NCBI RefSeq assembly: GCF_030848575.1
Contig: NZ_JAVDDX010000002.1
Location: forward strand, 868,001-932,000
Direction: 5' to 3'
DNA length: 64,000 nucleotides
Source of the DNA: Haloarcula sp. H-GB4
GTDB lineage: Archaea; Halobacteriota; Halobacteria; Halobacteriales; Haloarculaceae
In this document: piece after piece, positions 26,358 to 35,203 of the stretch
Layout: each line of letters opens with the position of its first letter
Position numbering within the stretch: position 1 is the first letter of the stretch
Made by a program: the position numbers and the translations under genes
The notes under the pieces: generated by a model
What the model saw: the letters and a program-made list of their open reading frames with translations, nothing else
Told to the model about the DNA's origin: nothing
Databases searched by the model: none

Positions 26358-28118
26358 CTAGACGGGGAACTGCGTCGCCGTTCCGGCGACGATGACCCAC
26401 GTCACGAGAACGGCGTTGATTGTCGCGCCGACCCAGACCCGCCCCGTCTTTCTGAAGAAGTAGGTACTAACGAAGGCCACGATGCTGAGCAGGGCGACGA
26501 ACTGCAGCGCCAGAATGGTCAACAGTGGGTGGCCAAGCGGCAGGGGCTGGCCGGTCAGCAACGGAATGTACTGAATCGCCAGTAGCACGACGAACCCACC
26601 GACGACTATGAGCCAGTTCGTCGCCATCGCACGGCGAAGCGACCGGGACTCGCCCTCGGGACGGAGCTGGCCGTGCAGGAGCGCACCGAGGACGACAAAG
26701 AATGCGAACAACGGCAGGAGATACGAGAAGCTAATCCGGAACTGAGCCGGAGAGAGGAGTTTGATGGCGAACACCCAGATACGGAAGTCCGTCTGGAACA
26801 GGAACGCCACAACGGCTTCAAACAGGTACAGCACGCCGACGGTAGCGACGCCGGCTAAGACCGAGACGCCGAGCGTTCGTGCACCGTCGCCCGTATCGAG
26901 GCCGTAGTTCGCCAGCGACACCGACGGGTCGTCGGCGTTGCTCGTGTAATGCCACACCGCAAACAACACCGCCGTTATGACCGTGTTCCCCAGCGCCCAG
27001 ACGATCACGCCGTTGTTGATCTGCTGTGGGAACAGCCAACTGAGCCCGATGATCGACGGTGCGATGTCCTGCAACGGGAAGTACGTCACAATCGGGATGG
27101 CCGCTGCGAGGAGCGACGCCGCGTACCGCTTGGCGCCGGTCATCCCCTTCCCATCAGGATACTCCCGTCGAAGCCTGTCAGTCGATGCCCGCTCGACGAG
27201 TAGCCCACCGACCGGGAACAGTGATAACACACCGCCGATGAGGGCGATAAAGGTCCCCAGCGATTTCCAGTACCAGACCTGATTGCCAGGGTCCATCTCG
27301 TCTTCACCTTCGAGCGTGAGCTGGAGCCATTCGATGGACGCGCCGATAGCTGTGGTTGAGAGGTGGTCGCCGGGATGGGTCGTTGCCGGTGTGTACAGCC
27401 GGCGTGCGGTCCCATCGTCGACGCTGCCGTAGGTACGTCCCTCCTCAACGGCACTGTCTGTACCGAACACCGTCTGGAGTTTTTTGCTCTGCTCAACGTC
27501 GGAAGCACTCGCGGTCCCCCACATCAGCGGAGAGAACTCGTCGTATTCGCTGAACACGACGGCGAAGTTCCGCGGGAATGAGTCAGTGCCTTTGGGGGCG
27601 CGGTTCGACCCCGTCGAGGAGCCTTCGATGACCATCGATTCGTACCCGTCCGGGTGGGCTGCGGCCGCCGTGACGACGGTCCAACCGCCCATCGAGTGCC
27701 CTTCGAGGCCGATGTTTTCGTTATCGACGTAGTCTAGCGAGCGGAGATATTCGAGGCTGTCGGGGCCACCGTAGCCGTTCTTGAACGCTGGCGGGTCTGA
27801 ATAGCCATGGCCGGTCTGGTCGATAGCGAGCACGACGAAGCCCCGTCTCGCGTACTCGATAGCGAACGGCGATTGCGTCTCTTTCGAGTTAATGTACCCA
27901 TGGACGGCCAACACCCCCGGTTGTGGGGAAGCGCTGCTTGCCTCCTCAGGGATATACAGCGTTCCGCTCATCATTGTCCCGTTGGTTCCGGAGAACGTCA
28001 CGTCGCGAACCTCCACGGAACCGGCGTCTGTTTGTACTGTCCATGCGAGCCCGCTCCCGCTGAATATCAGGAGCAACGACACTGCAGCTACGATCCATAG
28101 TCGTCTATCATCGTTCAT
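26358..28118 (-). CDS. Alpha/beta hydrolase with C-terminal membrane domain
   Basis: This 586-residue protein has an N-terminal anchor (residues 7-25), then an exported or surface-facing alpha/beta hydrolase domain (about 40-290) with oxyanion segment VLAVHGYINS and nucleophile elbow GLEGHSMGGW, then eight or so hydrophobic segments to the end. The hydrolase half resembles dienelactone-hydrolase/prolyl-oligopeptidase-type serine hydrolases. The membrane half resembles none I can name. The fusion suggests an enzyme held at the outer face of the membrane. It is convergent with norB. Confidence 0.8.
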   Translation of the reverse strand: MNDDRRLWIVAAVSLLLIFSGSGLAWTVQTDAGSVEVRDVTFSGTNGTMMSGTLYIPEEASSASPQPGVLAVHGYINSKETQSPFAIEYARRGFVVLAIDQTGHGYSDPPAFKNGYGGPDSLEYLRSLDYVDNENIGLEGHSMGGWTVVTAAAAHPDGYESMVIEGSSTGSNRAPKGTDSFPRNFAVVFSEYDEFSPLMWGTASASDVEQSKKLQTVFGTDSAVEEGRTYGSVDDGTARRLYTPATTHPGDHLSTTAIGASIEWLQLTLEGEDEMDPGNQVWYWKSLGTFIALIGGVLSLFPVGGLLVERASTDRLRREYPDGKGMTGAKRYAASLLAAAIPIVTYFPLQDIAPSIIGLSWLFPQQINNGVIVWALGNTVITAVLFAVWHYTSNADDPSVSLANYGLDTGDGARTLGVSVLAGVATVGVLYLFEAVVAFLFQTDFRIWVFAIKLLSPAQFRISFSYLLPLFAFFVVLGALLHGQLRPEGESRSLRRAMATNWLIVVGGFVVLLAIQYIPLLTGQPLPLGHPLLTILALQFVALLSIVAFVSTYFFRKTGRVWVGATINAVLVTWVIVAGTATQFPV

Positions 28119-28376
28119 TATAATTCCACGAGCACAGGTGAGACACTCAGGGAATTAAAGTTACTGTAAACTCCAAGCCAACGGTAAAGAATTGAGAGGA
28201 GACCCTGAGACGGGCATTTTGACCAGTACTATGGGGACGTGATTCTACCTCATGTAGTGTACCGCGCCCTACCCGCCAATTCATTACCAACTAGTCCAGA
28301 GTGTGAATAAACCGCTTTCTAAGCCTTTATGAGGACAAATAGCTGCTCTCGTCCGGTATCCACCTCACCGGTGAGG

Positions 28377-28748
28377 TTACGCGCTACCGAGTTCGTTGGT
28401 CCAGAGATGTTCGATATCGGCTTCGAGGTCAGCCGTATCAAGCACCTCGACACCCGACAGGTATTCGCGGGCGTCAGTGAGATGCTGCTGGACGGTGGCC
28501 ACGTCATCGACTGACTTTGCGGCATAGAGCGACACTCGTGCCCGGTTGATTTCCAGTCGCTCCCCGAGCGCCTGCGTCACTGGGATGTCGTGCTCGTCGC
28601 TGAGCTGTGCCATACGGTCTAACACGCTTGTTGGTACTTCCAGTTGGGCCGCAAGCTCCCGCGACGGCAGGTCGACCGTGACATCGGTCGTCTCACACTC
28701 ACTCTCCCCCCACGGCGCGATAACGTACTCCTGTCCTTCTGTGGACAT
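28377..28748 (-). CDS. Uncharacterised acidic helical protein
   Basis: This 123-residue soluble protein is mostly helical after residue 25 (DLPSRELAAQLEVPTSVLDRMAQL). I do not recognise its family. No cysteine pair, signal peptide or membrane segment is visible. A possible DNA-binding-like stretch (VPTSVLDRMAQLSDEHDIPV) is present, but no definite HTH. The ATG at 28748 was preferred because the longer frame begins in a GC-rich run without start context. The 258 bases upstream toward 28118 contain no other gene. Confidence 0.6.
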   Translation of the reverse strand: MSTEGQEYVIAPWGESECETTDVTVDLPSRELAAQLEVPTSVLDRMAQLSDEHDIPVTQALGERLEINRARVSLYAAKSVDDVATVQQHLTDAREYLSGVEVLDTADLEADIEHLWTNELGSA

Positions 28749-28830
28749 ATGACACAGGACACCCCAGCCACTCATATTTACTCACAGGCTACCAGGAAGA
28801 ATAAAGCGGATACCGGTCAGTCCGGTGGCG

Positions 28831-29820
28831 TTAGTCGTCGGCTTCGGCTGTCTCTGGCCGGGGAATCGTCACATCCGTGAGCCCAGCTTCAATTTCCTCA
28901 CGCCGACCCTCGAACTTCCCGGGCAGCACCAGCTGGCCGCCGAGGTCATCAAGCGGTTCGTCGCTGTCATAGCCGGGGCCGCTCGTAGCGAGTTCGAACA
29001 GCACACCGCCGAACTCCCGGAAGTAGACCGACCGGAACCAGTGGCGGTCGATCTGTGACGTGGGACGCAGCCCCGCGCCGCGGACGGCCTCACGCATTGA
29101 CTGTTGGTCCTCGTCGGTCGGCGTCTGGAAGGCGACGTGGTGAACCGTGCCGTGACCCTGCCGACCGCCCTCGATAGTGGGCAGGATGTCGACGTACTTC
29201 CCGATGGTCCCCGTCGCAGCGAAGCGGGTCCGCTCGTCGCCGGGTGTATCCCCCTGTGCCTGCTCCGTCCCGGCTTCCTCCAGACCCATCGTCTGGAGCA
29301 GGTCCGCCGTGGGTTCGGGGTCAGCGAGCCAGAGCGTCACGGAGTGGAAGCCACGGATGGCGACGTCTTCGGGAACGAACTCCGTCCACGGCTCGGTCGG
29401 GTCGTCGTCGGGAATCTCGACTTCGACCAGTTCGACCGGCAGCCCGTCCGGGTCGCGGAACGGGAGGACAGTCTCGCCGAACCGCTCGACGCGGTCGTCG
29501 TAGTCGACGCCGTACTCGTCAAAGCGGCCCTCCCAGTAATCGAGACTCCCTTCGGGAACGCGGAACGCGGTGCGTGAGACCTGTCCGGAGCCGACCTTCC
29601 CCTGTGCGTGGTCCTCCCACGGAAAAAACGTCATGCTCGTTCCCGGGTTCCCCCCAGCGTCGGCAAAGAAGAAGTGATACGTACTGGGGTCGTCCTGGTT
29701 GATCGAGCGCTTGACGAGCCTGAGCCCAAGCGTTTCGACCCAGAAATCCATGTTCTGCTGGGGATCGCTTGCGATGCACGTGACGTGGTGGATACCCGGT
29801 GTTGGGGAGACTTCGGTCAT
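28831..29820 (-). CDS. VOC-family ring-cleaving dioxygenase-like protein
   Basis: This 329-residue protein has two tandem vicinal-oxygen-chelate (glyoxalase/extradiol) modules. The first opens GIHHVTCIASDPQQNMDFW and the second IRGFHSVTLWLADPEP; a HVAFQTPTDED and FRSVYFREFGGVLFELAT segment completes the metal site (His, His, Glu). This arrangement matches the MhqO/YkcA-type ring-cleaving dioxygenases acting on hydroquinone-like compounds. The physiological substrate is unproven. The ATG at 29820 starts MTEVSPTPGIHHV. It is monocistronic and divergent from coaD. Confidence 0.88.
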   Translation of the reverse strand: MTEVSPTPGIHHVTCIASDPQQNMDFWVETLGLRLVKRSINQDDPSTYHFFFADAGGNPGTSMTFFPWEDHAQGKVGSGQVSRTAFRVPEGSLDYWEGRFDEYGVDYDDRVERFGETVLPFRDPDGLPVELVEVEIPDDDPTEPWTEFVPEDVAIRGFHSVTLWLADPEPTADLLQTMGLEEAGTEQAQGDTPGDERTRFAATGTIGKYVDILPTIEGGRQGHGTVHHVAFQTPTDEDQQSMREAVRGAGLRPTSQIDRHWFRSVYFREFGGVLFELATSGPGYDSDEPLDDLGGQLVLPGKFEGRREEIEAGLTDVTIPRPETAEADD

Positions 29821-29957
29821 TGGTATCAATACGTGCCGGAACTACTTGAGTGACTGCTGACGCGAGTGTTACCGGGTTACAGTCGATGGAAGCAGTTGGT
29901 GCTGACGAGTCATGCGACGGACAGCAGCTATATATGACACTGGTGGGACATTCGTGT

Positions 29958-30485
29958 ATGGCAGACGCGGACCGGACAGCGATTCTCGGCGGGACCTTCA
30001 CACCGATTCACAACGGCCACCGGGCGCTCCTCCACAAAGCGTTTCAGACCGCAAGCCACGACGGGAGTGGCGACGGCCACGTCGTCGTCGGTCTGACTAG
30101 CCCCGAACTGGCTACAGAGACGCGTAGCGACCCGACACACGTCAAACAGTTGGGTGCGTACGATGACCGTCGAAGCGCGCTTGCTTCCGAGCTGGACCAG
30201 TTGGGTGAGCCGTACACCGCCACATATGAGATTGTCCGATTGGACGACACGCAGGGACCGGCCGCGACACGGGCAGACGTGGATGCACTCGTCGCTTCGC
30301 CGGAGGCGAAGGCGCAGCGACGCGCCTACGAACTCAATCAACAGCGGCGGGACACGGGACTTCATCCGTTGGAAATCCACACGCCGCCGTTCGTCGTCGC
30401 CGAAGACGGCAAGCGAATCAGCAGCACCCGGATTCGGAACGGCGAAATTGACGTGCATGGCCGCCTGCTCGACGCGTCAGAATGA
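29958..30485 (+). CDS. coaD: Phosphopantetheine adenylyltransferase (archaeal CoaD)
   Basis: This 175-residue nucleotidyltransferase forms dephospho-CoA from 4'-phosphopantetheine and ATP, the penultimate step of CoA synthesis. The catalytic TPIHNGH motif (variant of HxGH) is at residues 15-21, and the ISSTRIRNGEID segment gives the second nucleotide motif. Archaeal COAD proteins lack the bacterial KMSKS-like form, as here. The ATG at 29958 is chosen because the longer frame adds 36 residues that do not match. No pathway neighbours are adjacent. Confidence 0.92.
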   Translation: MADADRTAILGGTFTPIHNGHRALLHKAFQTASHDGSGDGHVVVGLTSPELATETRSDPTHVKQLGAYDDRRSALASELDQLGEPYTATYEIVRLDDTQGPAATRADVDALVASPEAKAQRRAYELNQQRRDTGLHPLEIHTPPFVVAEDGKRISSTRIRNGEIDVHGRLLDASE

Positions 30486-30526
30486 GATCCAGCTGATAGG
30501 CTCCAGTGTCTCCACGCGCTATGCCG

Positions 30527-31339
30527 TCATTCTATGGTATCTAAACCAGCCGCATCCAGCTGTTCGGCGGCACTATCGACAGTCAGCGGCACGTCCGCTG
30601 TTCGACCCTCGAACAGTCTAACGACCTGTGGCGGGCGCAGGTCACAGTCCCGCAGCAGGTCAGTGTCTGTCAGGATACGTCGGGTCGGCCCTCTCGCAGC
30701 AATCGTACCGGTATCGTCAAGCAGCAGCACCCGGTCTGCGACGTGTGGAACGAGTTCGGTATCCGGCGTCGAAACGACGAGCGTGACGCCGTCGGCCGCG
30801 AGTTCATCGAGCAGGTCGAGAATCGTTTCGCGGTTCGCAGCGTCGACGTTGCTCACTGGCTCATCAAGCAACAGCACGTCTGGTTCGACGGTGAGCGCGC
30901 TGGCGAGGGCGGCTCGGCGCTGTTCGCCGCCGCTAAGCCGGAACGGCGGCTTCGGCAGGAGGCCGTCGAGGTCGAGCCGGTCCGCGACCCGCTCGACGCG
31001 GCGGTCGACTTCTGCGCGGTCGCAATCAAGTTGTGCCGGCCCGTAGGCGAGGTCCTCGCGGACAGTCGGATTGAACAGGTAATCGGCAGGGTTCTGCGTG
31101 AGGACGCTCAGCCGACTGCGGACGGTGTCGGCGTCGGTTGTTTCCTCGAAGTACCGCACCTGCCCGCCGTCAGGATCGACCAGGCCACCCAGCAACTCTA
31201 GCAGCGTCGACTTGCCAGCCCCGTTCGGGCCAAGTAATGCCACACGCTCGCCGCGCTCGATAGACGCGTCGACACTGTCGATGGCCAGCGTCTCGTCGGG
31301 GTAGGCATATCGGAGGGCAGTGGCCTCAATGGCGGTCAC
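30527..31339 (-). CDS. nikO: ECF transporter ATPase (NikO/CbiO)
   Basis: This 270-residue ABC ATPase has Walker A LLGPNGAGKSTLLELL, signature FRLSGGEQRRAALASAL and Walker B EPDVLLLDEP. The last 60 residues are a helical extension. It belongs with the following membrane genes: its first four bases overlap the stop region of NikQ, so all are read as one leftward operon nikM-nikN-nikQ-nikO. It powers uptake of nickel (or cobalt). Nickel is favoured because the divergent gene is NikR. Confidence 0.93.
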   Translation of the reverse strand: MTAIEATALRYAYPDETLAIDSVDASIERGERVALLGPNGAGKSTLLELLGGLVDPDGGQVRYFEETTDADTVRSRLSVLTQNPADYLFNPTVREDLAYGPAQLDCDRAEVDRRVERVADRLDLDGLLPKPPFRLSGGEQRRAALASALTVEPDVLLLDEPVSNVDAANRETILDLLDELAADGVTLVVSTPDTELVPHVADRVLLLDDTGTIAARGPTRRILTDTDLLRDCDLRPPQVVRLFEGRTADVPLTVDSAAEQLDAAGLDTIE

Positions 31340-32127
31340 GCGACCACCACCACGACAACGAGTGTGACGAGCAATCCGAAAGCGAGATCAGCTCGTCCGA
31401 GTGGTTCCCTCGGCTGTACCGGCGTCGGTCCAGTGCCGCCGCGGGCGCGAGCGGCCCGCTGGACCCGTTCGCCGCGCTCTAGGCTCCGAACGAGAAACGA
31501 GCCCACGAAGTGCCCTGAATCGCGCCAGTTCTGTCGGAGGCTCGGCTCGGCGATGGTTCGGCTTCGTCGAGCCCGGACCATGCGTTCGAGTTCGGCGAAA
31601 AAGAGGAGCAGATAGCGATACGTGATTCCGAGCAGTGAGACGGCAATCGGCGGCGCTCGGAGCCGGCGAAACGCCGCCAGCAGGTCGGCGAAACGAGTCG
31701 TCAACAGCAGGACGGAGAGGAAGCCGACGCACGCGGTTACACGGACAGCGAACGTGAGTACGTAGTCGACGCCAGGGGCCGAGAGTGGTAGTCCACCCAG
31801 TGAGGGGCCACCCATCAAGAACGCTTGCGGGGCGACGACGACGAGCGCGAAGGCCGGCGGCCCGGTTAACCGACTCAGGAAGGTCCGGACGGGGACACGA
31901 GAAAGGGCCGCGAGCGCCGTGGCGAACAGCGCGAGCGCACTAACGACTGCCAGCGCCCGCTGTGTCACAGTCAGGGTGACGAGCGTCGTGGTGCCGACGA
32001 GCTTGACCGTCGGCGTGACGGCCTGGAGAAACCCGTCCCGATCCGGCAGGTCCTCTGCAAGCAGGAACCACTGGGCGCTGGCCGCGATGGCTGCGACCGT
32101 CCGGTCGAGCAGGTCCCTGCCGGACAT
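31336..32127 (-). CDS. nikQ: ECF transporter transmembrane protein (NikQ/CbiQ)
   Basis: This 263-residue membrane T component has about five hydrophobic segments. The coupling motifs needed to contact the ATPases are seen as ELERMVRARRSRTI and AARARGGTGP. The C-terminus is a valine-rich hydrophobic helix, ending VVVVVVA. It overlaps the ATPase gene by four bases and follows NikN after a three-base gap. Homology alone does not distinguish cobalt from nickel. Confidence 0.9.
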   Translation of the reverse strand: MSGRDLLDRTVAAIAASAQWFLLAEDLPDRDGFLQAVTPTVKLVGTTTLVTLTVTQRALAVVSALALFATALAALSRVPVRTFLSRLTGPPAFALVVVAPQAFLMGGPSLGGLPLSAPGVDYVLTFAVRVTACVGFLSVLLLTTRFADLLAAFRRLRAPPIAVSLLGITYRYLLLFFAELERMVRARRSRTIAEPSLRQNWRDSGHFVGSFLVRSLERGERVQRAARARGGTGPTPVQPREPLGRADLAFGLLVTLVVVVVVA

Positions 32128-32130
32128 ACG

Positions 32131-32448
32131 CTACTGTCGCCCGTCGGTATCCGTCCCGAGCAAGCGTCCGATGCCAGCCCCGAGGAGGAGCGTCAGCGCC
32201 GTCCCGACGACAGCTGACACGAACGTCCCAGTCGCGCCGCCGAAACCGGGGACGCCGTAGTCCGGAAACAGCGCGGTACCGACGGCGGTGGCGTGTTCTG
32301 TCGCGCCGGTCGCTTCGGCGGCATTCTCCAGCGGTTCAGCGTAGCCGACCTGGCCAGCCGCCCACCCGAATACCGGGGCAAGCAGCGTTAGGATCAGTAG
32401 CGCGGCGAGCGCACGAGGCAGCCAGTCGGGGCGATTCCAGGCCATCAC
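32131..32448 (-). CDS. nikN: PDGLE-domain accessory protein (NikN/CbiN-like)
   Basis: This 105-residue membrane protein has an N-terminal helix (RALAALLILTLLAPVFGWAAGQ) and a C-terminal helix separated by a 45-residue exported loop. It is the PDGLE-type small subunit that accompanies NikM/CbiM in ECF metal transporters; the loop (YAEPLENAAEATG) corresponds to the PDGLE region in degenerate form. It overlaps the NikM stop by four bases. Its exact contribution to metal binding is not deducible here. Confidence 0.82.
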   Translation of the reverse strand: MMAWNRPDWLPRALAALLILTLLAPVFGWAAGQVGYAEPLENAAEATGATEHATAVGTALFPDYGVPGFGGATGTFVSAVVGTALTLLLGAGIGRLLGTDTDGRQ

Positions 32449-33083
32449 GCGCTCACCTCCGGAGCGGCGTTCGGTCGCAGGTCAGGTCGAGCGCGGGCGA
32501 GGTAGCGGTACACCGAGGCGGTGATGGCCCCCTCAATCAGCCCCAGCACGAGATGCCCGACGCCCATTATCGATAGCGTCGTCAGCAACTGGTACTGGAA
32601 CGCCGAGGAGAGGCCGAGCTGGAGTGCAGCGGTCAGTGCGCCGGCCGTGATTCCCAGCCACCCCGCGGCGAAGGCGGCCCGGAACTCCCCGTAGGGGACG
32701 AGCAGGCGATAGATGGCGTATCCGACATACACCTCGACGACAGCCATGTTGAATACGTTCGCGCCAAGCACCACGAGCCCGCCGTCACCGAAGACGAGCG
32801 CCTGAATCGTGACGACAGTCGCGACACAGAGTGCGCCCAGATGCGGGCCAAGAAGAATCGCCGCGAACGCGCCCCCGACGAAGTGGGCGCTGGTGCCACC
32901 CGGAATCGGCCAGTCGAGCATCTGTGCGGCGAAGATGCTCGCCGCGACGACGCCGAGCAACGGTGCGCGCGAATCGGATATTTCACCGTTGACGCGCTTC
33001 GCAGCAACGCTCAAAACGACGACCGCAAGCGCACCAAACAGCAATGCAAGCGGCAGATCGATATATCCGTCGGGAATGTGCAT
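32445..33083 (-). CDS. nikM: ECF transporter substrate-binding protein (NikM/CbiM)
   Basis: This 212-residue membrane S component begins MHIPDGYID, the conserved N-terminus whose amino group and His2 bind Ni2+/Co2+. A second conserved histidine lies in the FVGGAFAAILLGP region (SAHFVGGA). Seven or so hydrophobic segments are visible. It is first in the operon and reads away from nikR across a 120-base spacer with NikR-like operator repeats. Together with NikN, NikQ and NikO it should import nickel, for example for urease or hydrogenase-like enzymes not present in this window. Confidence 0.93.
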   Translation of the reverse strand: MHIPDGYIDLPLALLFGALAVVVLSVAAKRVNGEISDSRAPLLGVVAASIFAAQMLDWPIPGGTSAHFVGGAFAAILLGPHLGALCVATVVTIQALVFGDGGLVVLGANVFNMAVVEVYVGYAIYRLLVPYGEFRAAFAAGWLGITAGALTAALQLGLSSAFQYQLLTTLSIMGVGHLVLGLIEGAITASVYRYLARARPDLRPNAAPEVSA

Positions 33084-33107
33084 ACTACTCAGGTCTGGCC
33101 CCGGCGC

Positions 33108-33160
33108 GGTAATAATACTTTTTCATCGGGCAGTATTACTGCCGGCGGGTGAGTATTACC
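33108..33160. promoter_or_regulatory. Candidate NikR operator repeats
   Basis: The spacer between nikM and nikR contains GGTAATA at 33108-33114 and its inverted partner as AGTATTAC at 33132-33139 and again at 33152-33159, the two copies set 20 bases apart. The arrangement gives both an inverted and a direct repeat. It lies where an autoregulatory NikR site would control both divergent units. The bases differ from the E. coli NikR half-site, so the assignment is inferred from position. Confidence 0.45.
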
Positions 33161-33203
33161 GAAGCCCGGATACCCATATGCGGCCCCGTCCCTATCGACA
33201 CAC

Positions 33204-33614
33204 ATGAGTGACGATCTCGACCGGATCAGTCTGACACTCCCGTCGTCGATGGTCGACCGACTCGACGGCATCGTCGACGAGTGGGAATACGCGAGCCGGT
33301 CGGAGGCGATACGAGATTCGCTCCGTGACTTCTTTGCGACCTACGAGTGGGAATCCGGTGACGAACAACACCACCACGGAACCATTGTTATCGTCCACGA
33401 CCACCACGTCTCGGGCATCGCTGACGAACTCCAGACGGTCCAACACGAGATGGCCAACATCATCACCTCCGTCCAGCATATTCATCTCTCCCACGACACC
33501 TGTATGGAGACGCTGGTCGTCGAGGGCGCGGGCGACAGAATTACTGAACTTGCCAACCGACTCCGGGCGATTGGCGGCGTCCAGCAAGTCAAGGTCGTCG
33601 TCGTGGACGAGTGA
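33204..33614 (+). CDS. nikR: Nickel-responsive regulator NikR
   Basis: This 136-residue ribbon-helix-helix ACT-like regulator has an N-terminal RHH (DLDRISLTLPSSMVDRLDGI, then YASRSEAIRDSLRDF). The C-terminal ACT domain has the nickel-binding residues: H in GTIVIVHDHHVSG, then HIHLSHDTCMETLVVEG with its His and Cys ligands. It should repress the divergent nickel transporter when nickel is replete. It is the last chromosomal gene before the left attachment site of the integrated element. Confidence 0.94.
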   Translation: MSDDLDRISLTLPSSMVDRLDGIVDEWEYASRSEAIRDSLRDFFATYEWESGDEQHHHGTIVIVHDHHVSGIADELQTVQHEMANIITSVQHIHLSHDTCMETLVVEGAGDRITELANRLRAIGGVQQVKVVVVDE

Positions 33615-33705
33615 GCAGCGGGCGGTGAGCGAAAGTGGTCCCGAAGCGCTGGGGCTGTTCGGTTCCGCAGATAGCCATCTTACAGACGGCTTTGAGACAG
33701 CAGAA

Positions 33706-33719
33706 ATGGGCCCTGCCGG
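33706..33719. repeat. Left attachment site (attL core)
   Basis: The 14 bases ATGGGCCCTGCCGG are identical to the 3' acceptor and T-arm end of the tRNA gene at the right boundary, where they occupy 47874-47887. Homology drops immediately after, so this is a partial tRNA copy, as left by recombination within a tRNA gene. The integrase stop lies about 50 bases further in. Confidence 0.85.
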
Positions 33720-33768
33720 TTTCGCGGTTCCGTCCTGCGGTTACTGAAAGTAATCCGGTAAGTCATTG

Positions 33769-34806
33769 TTACACCTCTGGAAGGTAATCGCGGCGCTGTT
33801 CGGACTTTTCACGCTCGCCACGTCGGTCGTAATGCTTGTCGAGAATCTGGTCGCTCGCGTTCAGTCGGTCCGACACTACACGGCACGGAACATCCTCACG
33901 CCGATACGCGGTAACCCTGCCACTCCGAACATCGTGCGGTGATCGAGCAGACGGACACGTTGAAGCCTTCTTATTCGACGTGGCTTCGCACTCCTCCGGA
34001 TCGCGGTCATGCGGGCATTCCGCTCCCCGCCAGCATGGCCGAGTAACCCTGTACATCGTCGTCCGGAACGTCGACGTAGAAGCACGACCCTGAGAGGTTG
34101 TAATGAGCGGCCGACGCCCATGCTCATCGAAAACCGACTCACGCGGGCCGTCGATGTAGTCCTGTATGACAGTAGCAACGTGTTCACTGATAGCGTTCCA
34201 GCGTTGACCTTTCTCCCCGTTCTTCAGCGGCGTATCGGACTGTGGGCGATGGACAAACTGGATACCTGGATTGTCCTGTTCGAGCTCGCAGTCATCGATA
34301 TCCAGTCCACGAATCGCACCCATGCGGGCTCCGGTGTGCCACAACAACAGAGCGATGACGTGGACCCTTGATGCGTACTTGTACATCTGGAGGTAGTCGA
34401 GAATCACATCGGCGCGCTCGGGGTCGAGCGTAGACGCGCTCACCTCACCAGCGTTGCTGATAGTCGGGAGCGGGACCTTCGTCCGAAGATCCTCGGGAAC
34501 TGCATCTACCTCAGCAGCGAACCGGAGGAACGAACGGACCGTGGCCAGCTGCCCTCGGAGGGTTATGGGCTCAATCTCCTCGCGATCTTTGCCGTTTCCT
34601 TCTCGCCGCCAGACGCGATAGGCGTACAGGTCCCGACCTGAAAGGTCGTTCAAGTTCTCAATACCCTCTTCGCGGCAGAACTGTTCAAAGGCTTCCAGTC
34701 GGTACTCCTGTGACTGGATAGTAGATTCCGTCAGTTCGTCCTGCCGAGCCTTGAGATACATATCGACGGCGCGGCTCGGTTCCAGTGGTTGGAGTTTGTT
34801 ACTCAC
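33769..34806 (-). CDS. int: Tyrosine site-specific integrase
   Basis: This is a 345-residue tyrosine recombinase. The N-terminal SAM-like/core-binding domain spans about 1-120. The catalytic residues are R161 in HTGARMGAIRG, H291 and R294 in SPHDVRSGR, and the nucleophile Y326 in LDKHYDRRG. A Cys cluster (C258, C264, C273, C284) interrupts the catalytic domain and may bind zinc, as in other haloarchaeal integrases. It starts at a GTG overlapping the stop of the small upstream gene, so both are one leftward unit. It catalyses recombination between the two 14-base att copies. Confidence 0.93.
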   Translation of the reverse strand: MSNKLQPLEPSRAVDMYLKARQDELTESTIQSQEYRLEAFEQFCREEGIENLNDLSGRDLYAYRVWRREGNGKDREEIEPITLRGQLATVRSFLRFAAEVDAVPEDLRTKVPLPTISNAGEVSASTLDPERADVILDYLQMYKYASRVHVIALLLWHTGARMGAIRGLDIDDCELEQDNPGIQFVHRPQSDTPLKNGEKGQRWNAISEHVATVIQDYIDGPRESVFDEHGRRPLITTSQGRASTSTFRTTMYRVTRPCWRGAECPHDRDPEECEATSNKKASTCPSARSPHDVRSGRVTAYRREDVPCRVVSDRLNASDQILDKHYDRRGEREKSEQRRDYLPEV

Positions 34807-35006
34807 GCCTTCTCACCTCCACGCACTGGCCGTCCATCGTCAAAGCTCCGGGCCGCACAGTCTGAACAAGTCGGCTTGAGAGTCCGTGCATCAATCCCGT
34901 CAGCGTCAGCTCGACAGGTAGCGCAACTGCCGTCGTCAGAACTATTCGATTGCGATGCTTCGCTGTTCGTGCGGGGCTGTAACCCCGTGATGGTGGATTC
35001 GCTCAT
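34803..35006 (-). CDS. Small zinc-finger protein upstream of integrase
   Basis: This 67-residue polar protein contains CATC and CSDC pairs in its middle, a plausible single zinc knuckle. Its stop overlaps the integrase GTG by four bases, giving translational coupling. In the related SNJ2 virus, small proteins encoded with the integrase influence integration and excision; a similar accessory role is plausible but is inferred only from position. The ATG at 35006 is preferred over an upstream start that would run into the regulatory region. Confidence 0.65.
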   Translation of the reverse strand: MSESTITGLQPRTNSEASQSNSSDDGSCATCRADADGIDARTLKPTCSDCAARSFDDGRPVRGGEKA

Positions 35007-35123
35007 CTTCCAATAGAGCGCGAAGCCACCTTTTCGGGCGGTGTACCAGACCGCCCGTTCATCACGAACCAAGGAGAGTCATCTTCAACCGAATCAGGTG
35101 CTTCGCATATCCACAAATAGGCC

Positions 35124-35137
35124 ATTTATGCATAAAT
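35124..35137. promoter_or_regulatory. Palindromic operator candidate, int/repressor switch
   Basis: ATTTATGCATAAAT is a perfect 14-base palindrome in the 197-base A+T-rich spacer between the leftward integrase unit (start 35006) and the rightward winged-helix gene (start 35204). The position fits an operator for the repressor-like proteins encoded at 35204 or 35548. A TATA-like AAATAAGATA at 35171-35180 precedes the 35204 ATG by about 25-30 bases. Confidence 0.5.
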
Positions 35138-35203
35138 GCATTGATGACCTTAATTTGAATTGTTAGTGAGAAATAAGATAGTCTATACTCTTGTGGGAAT
35201 TGA

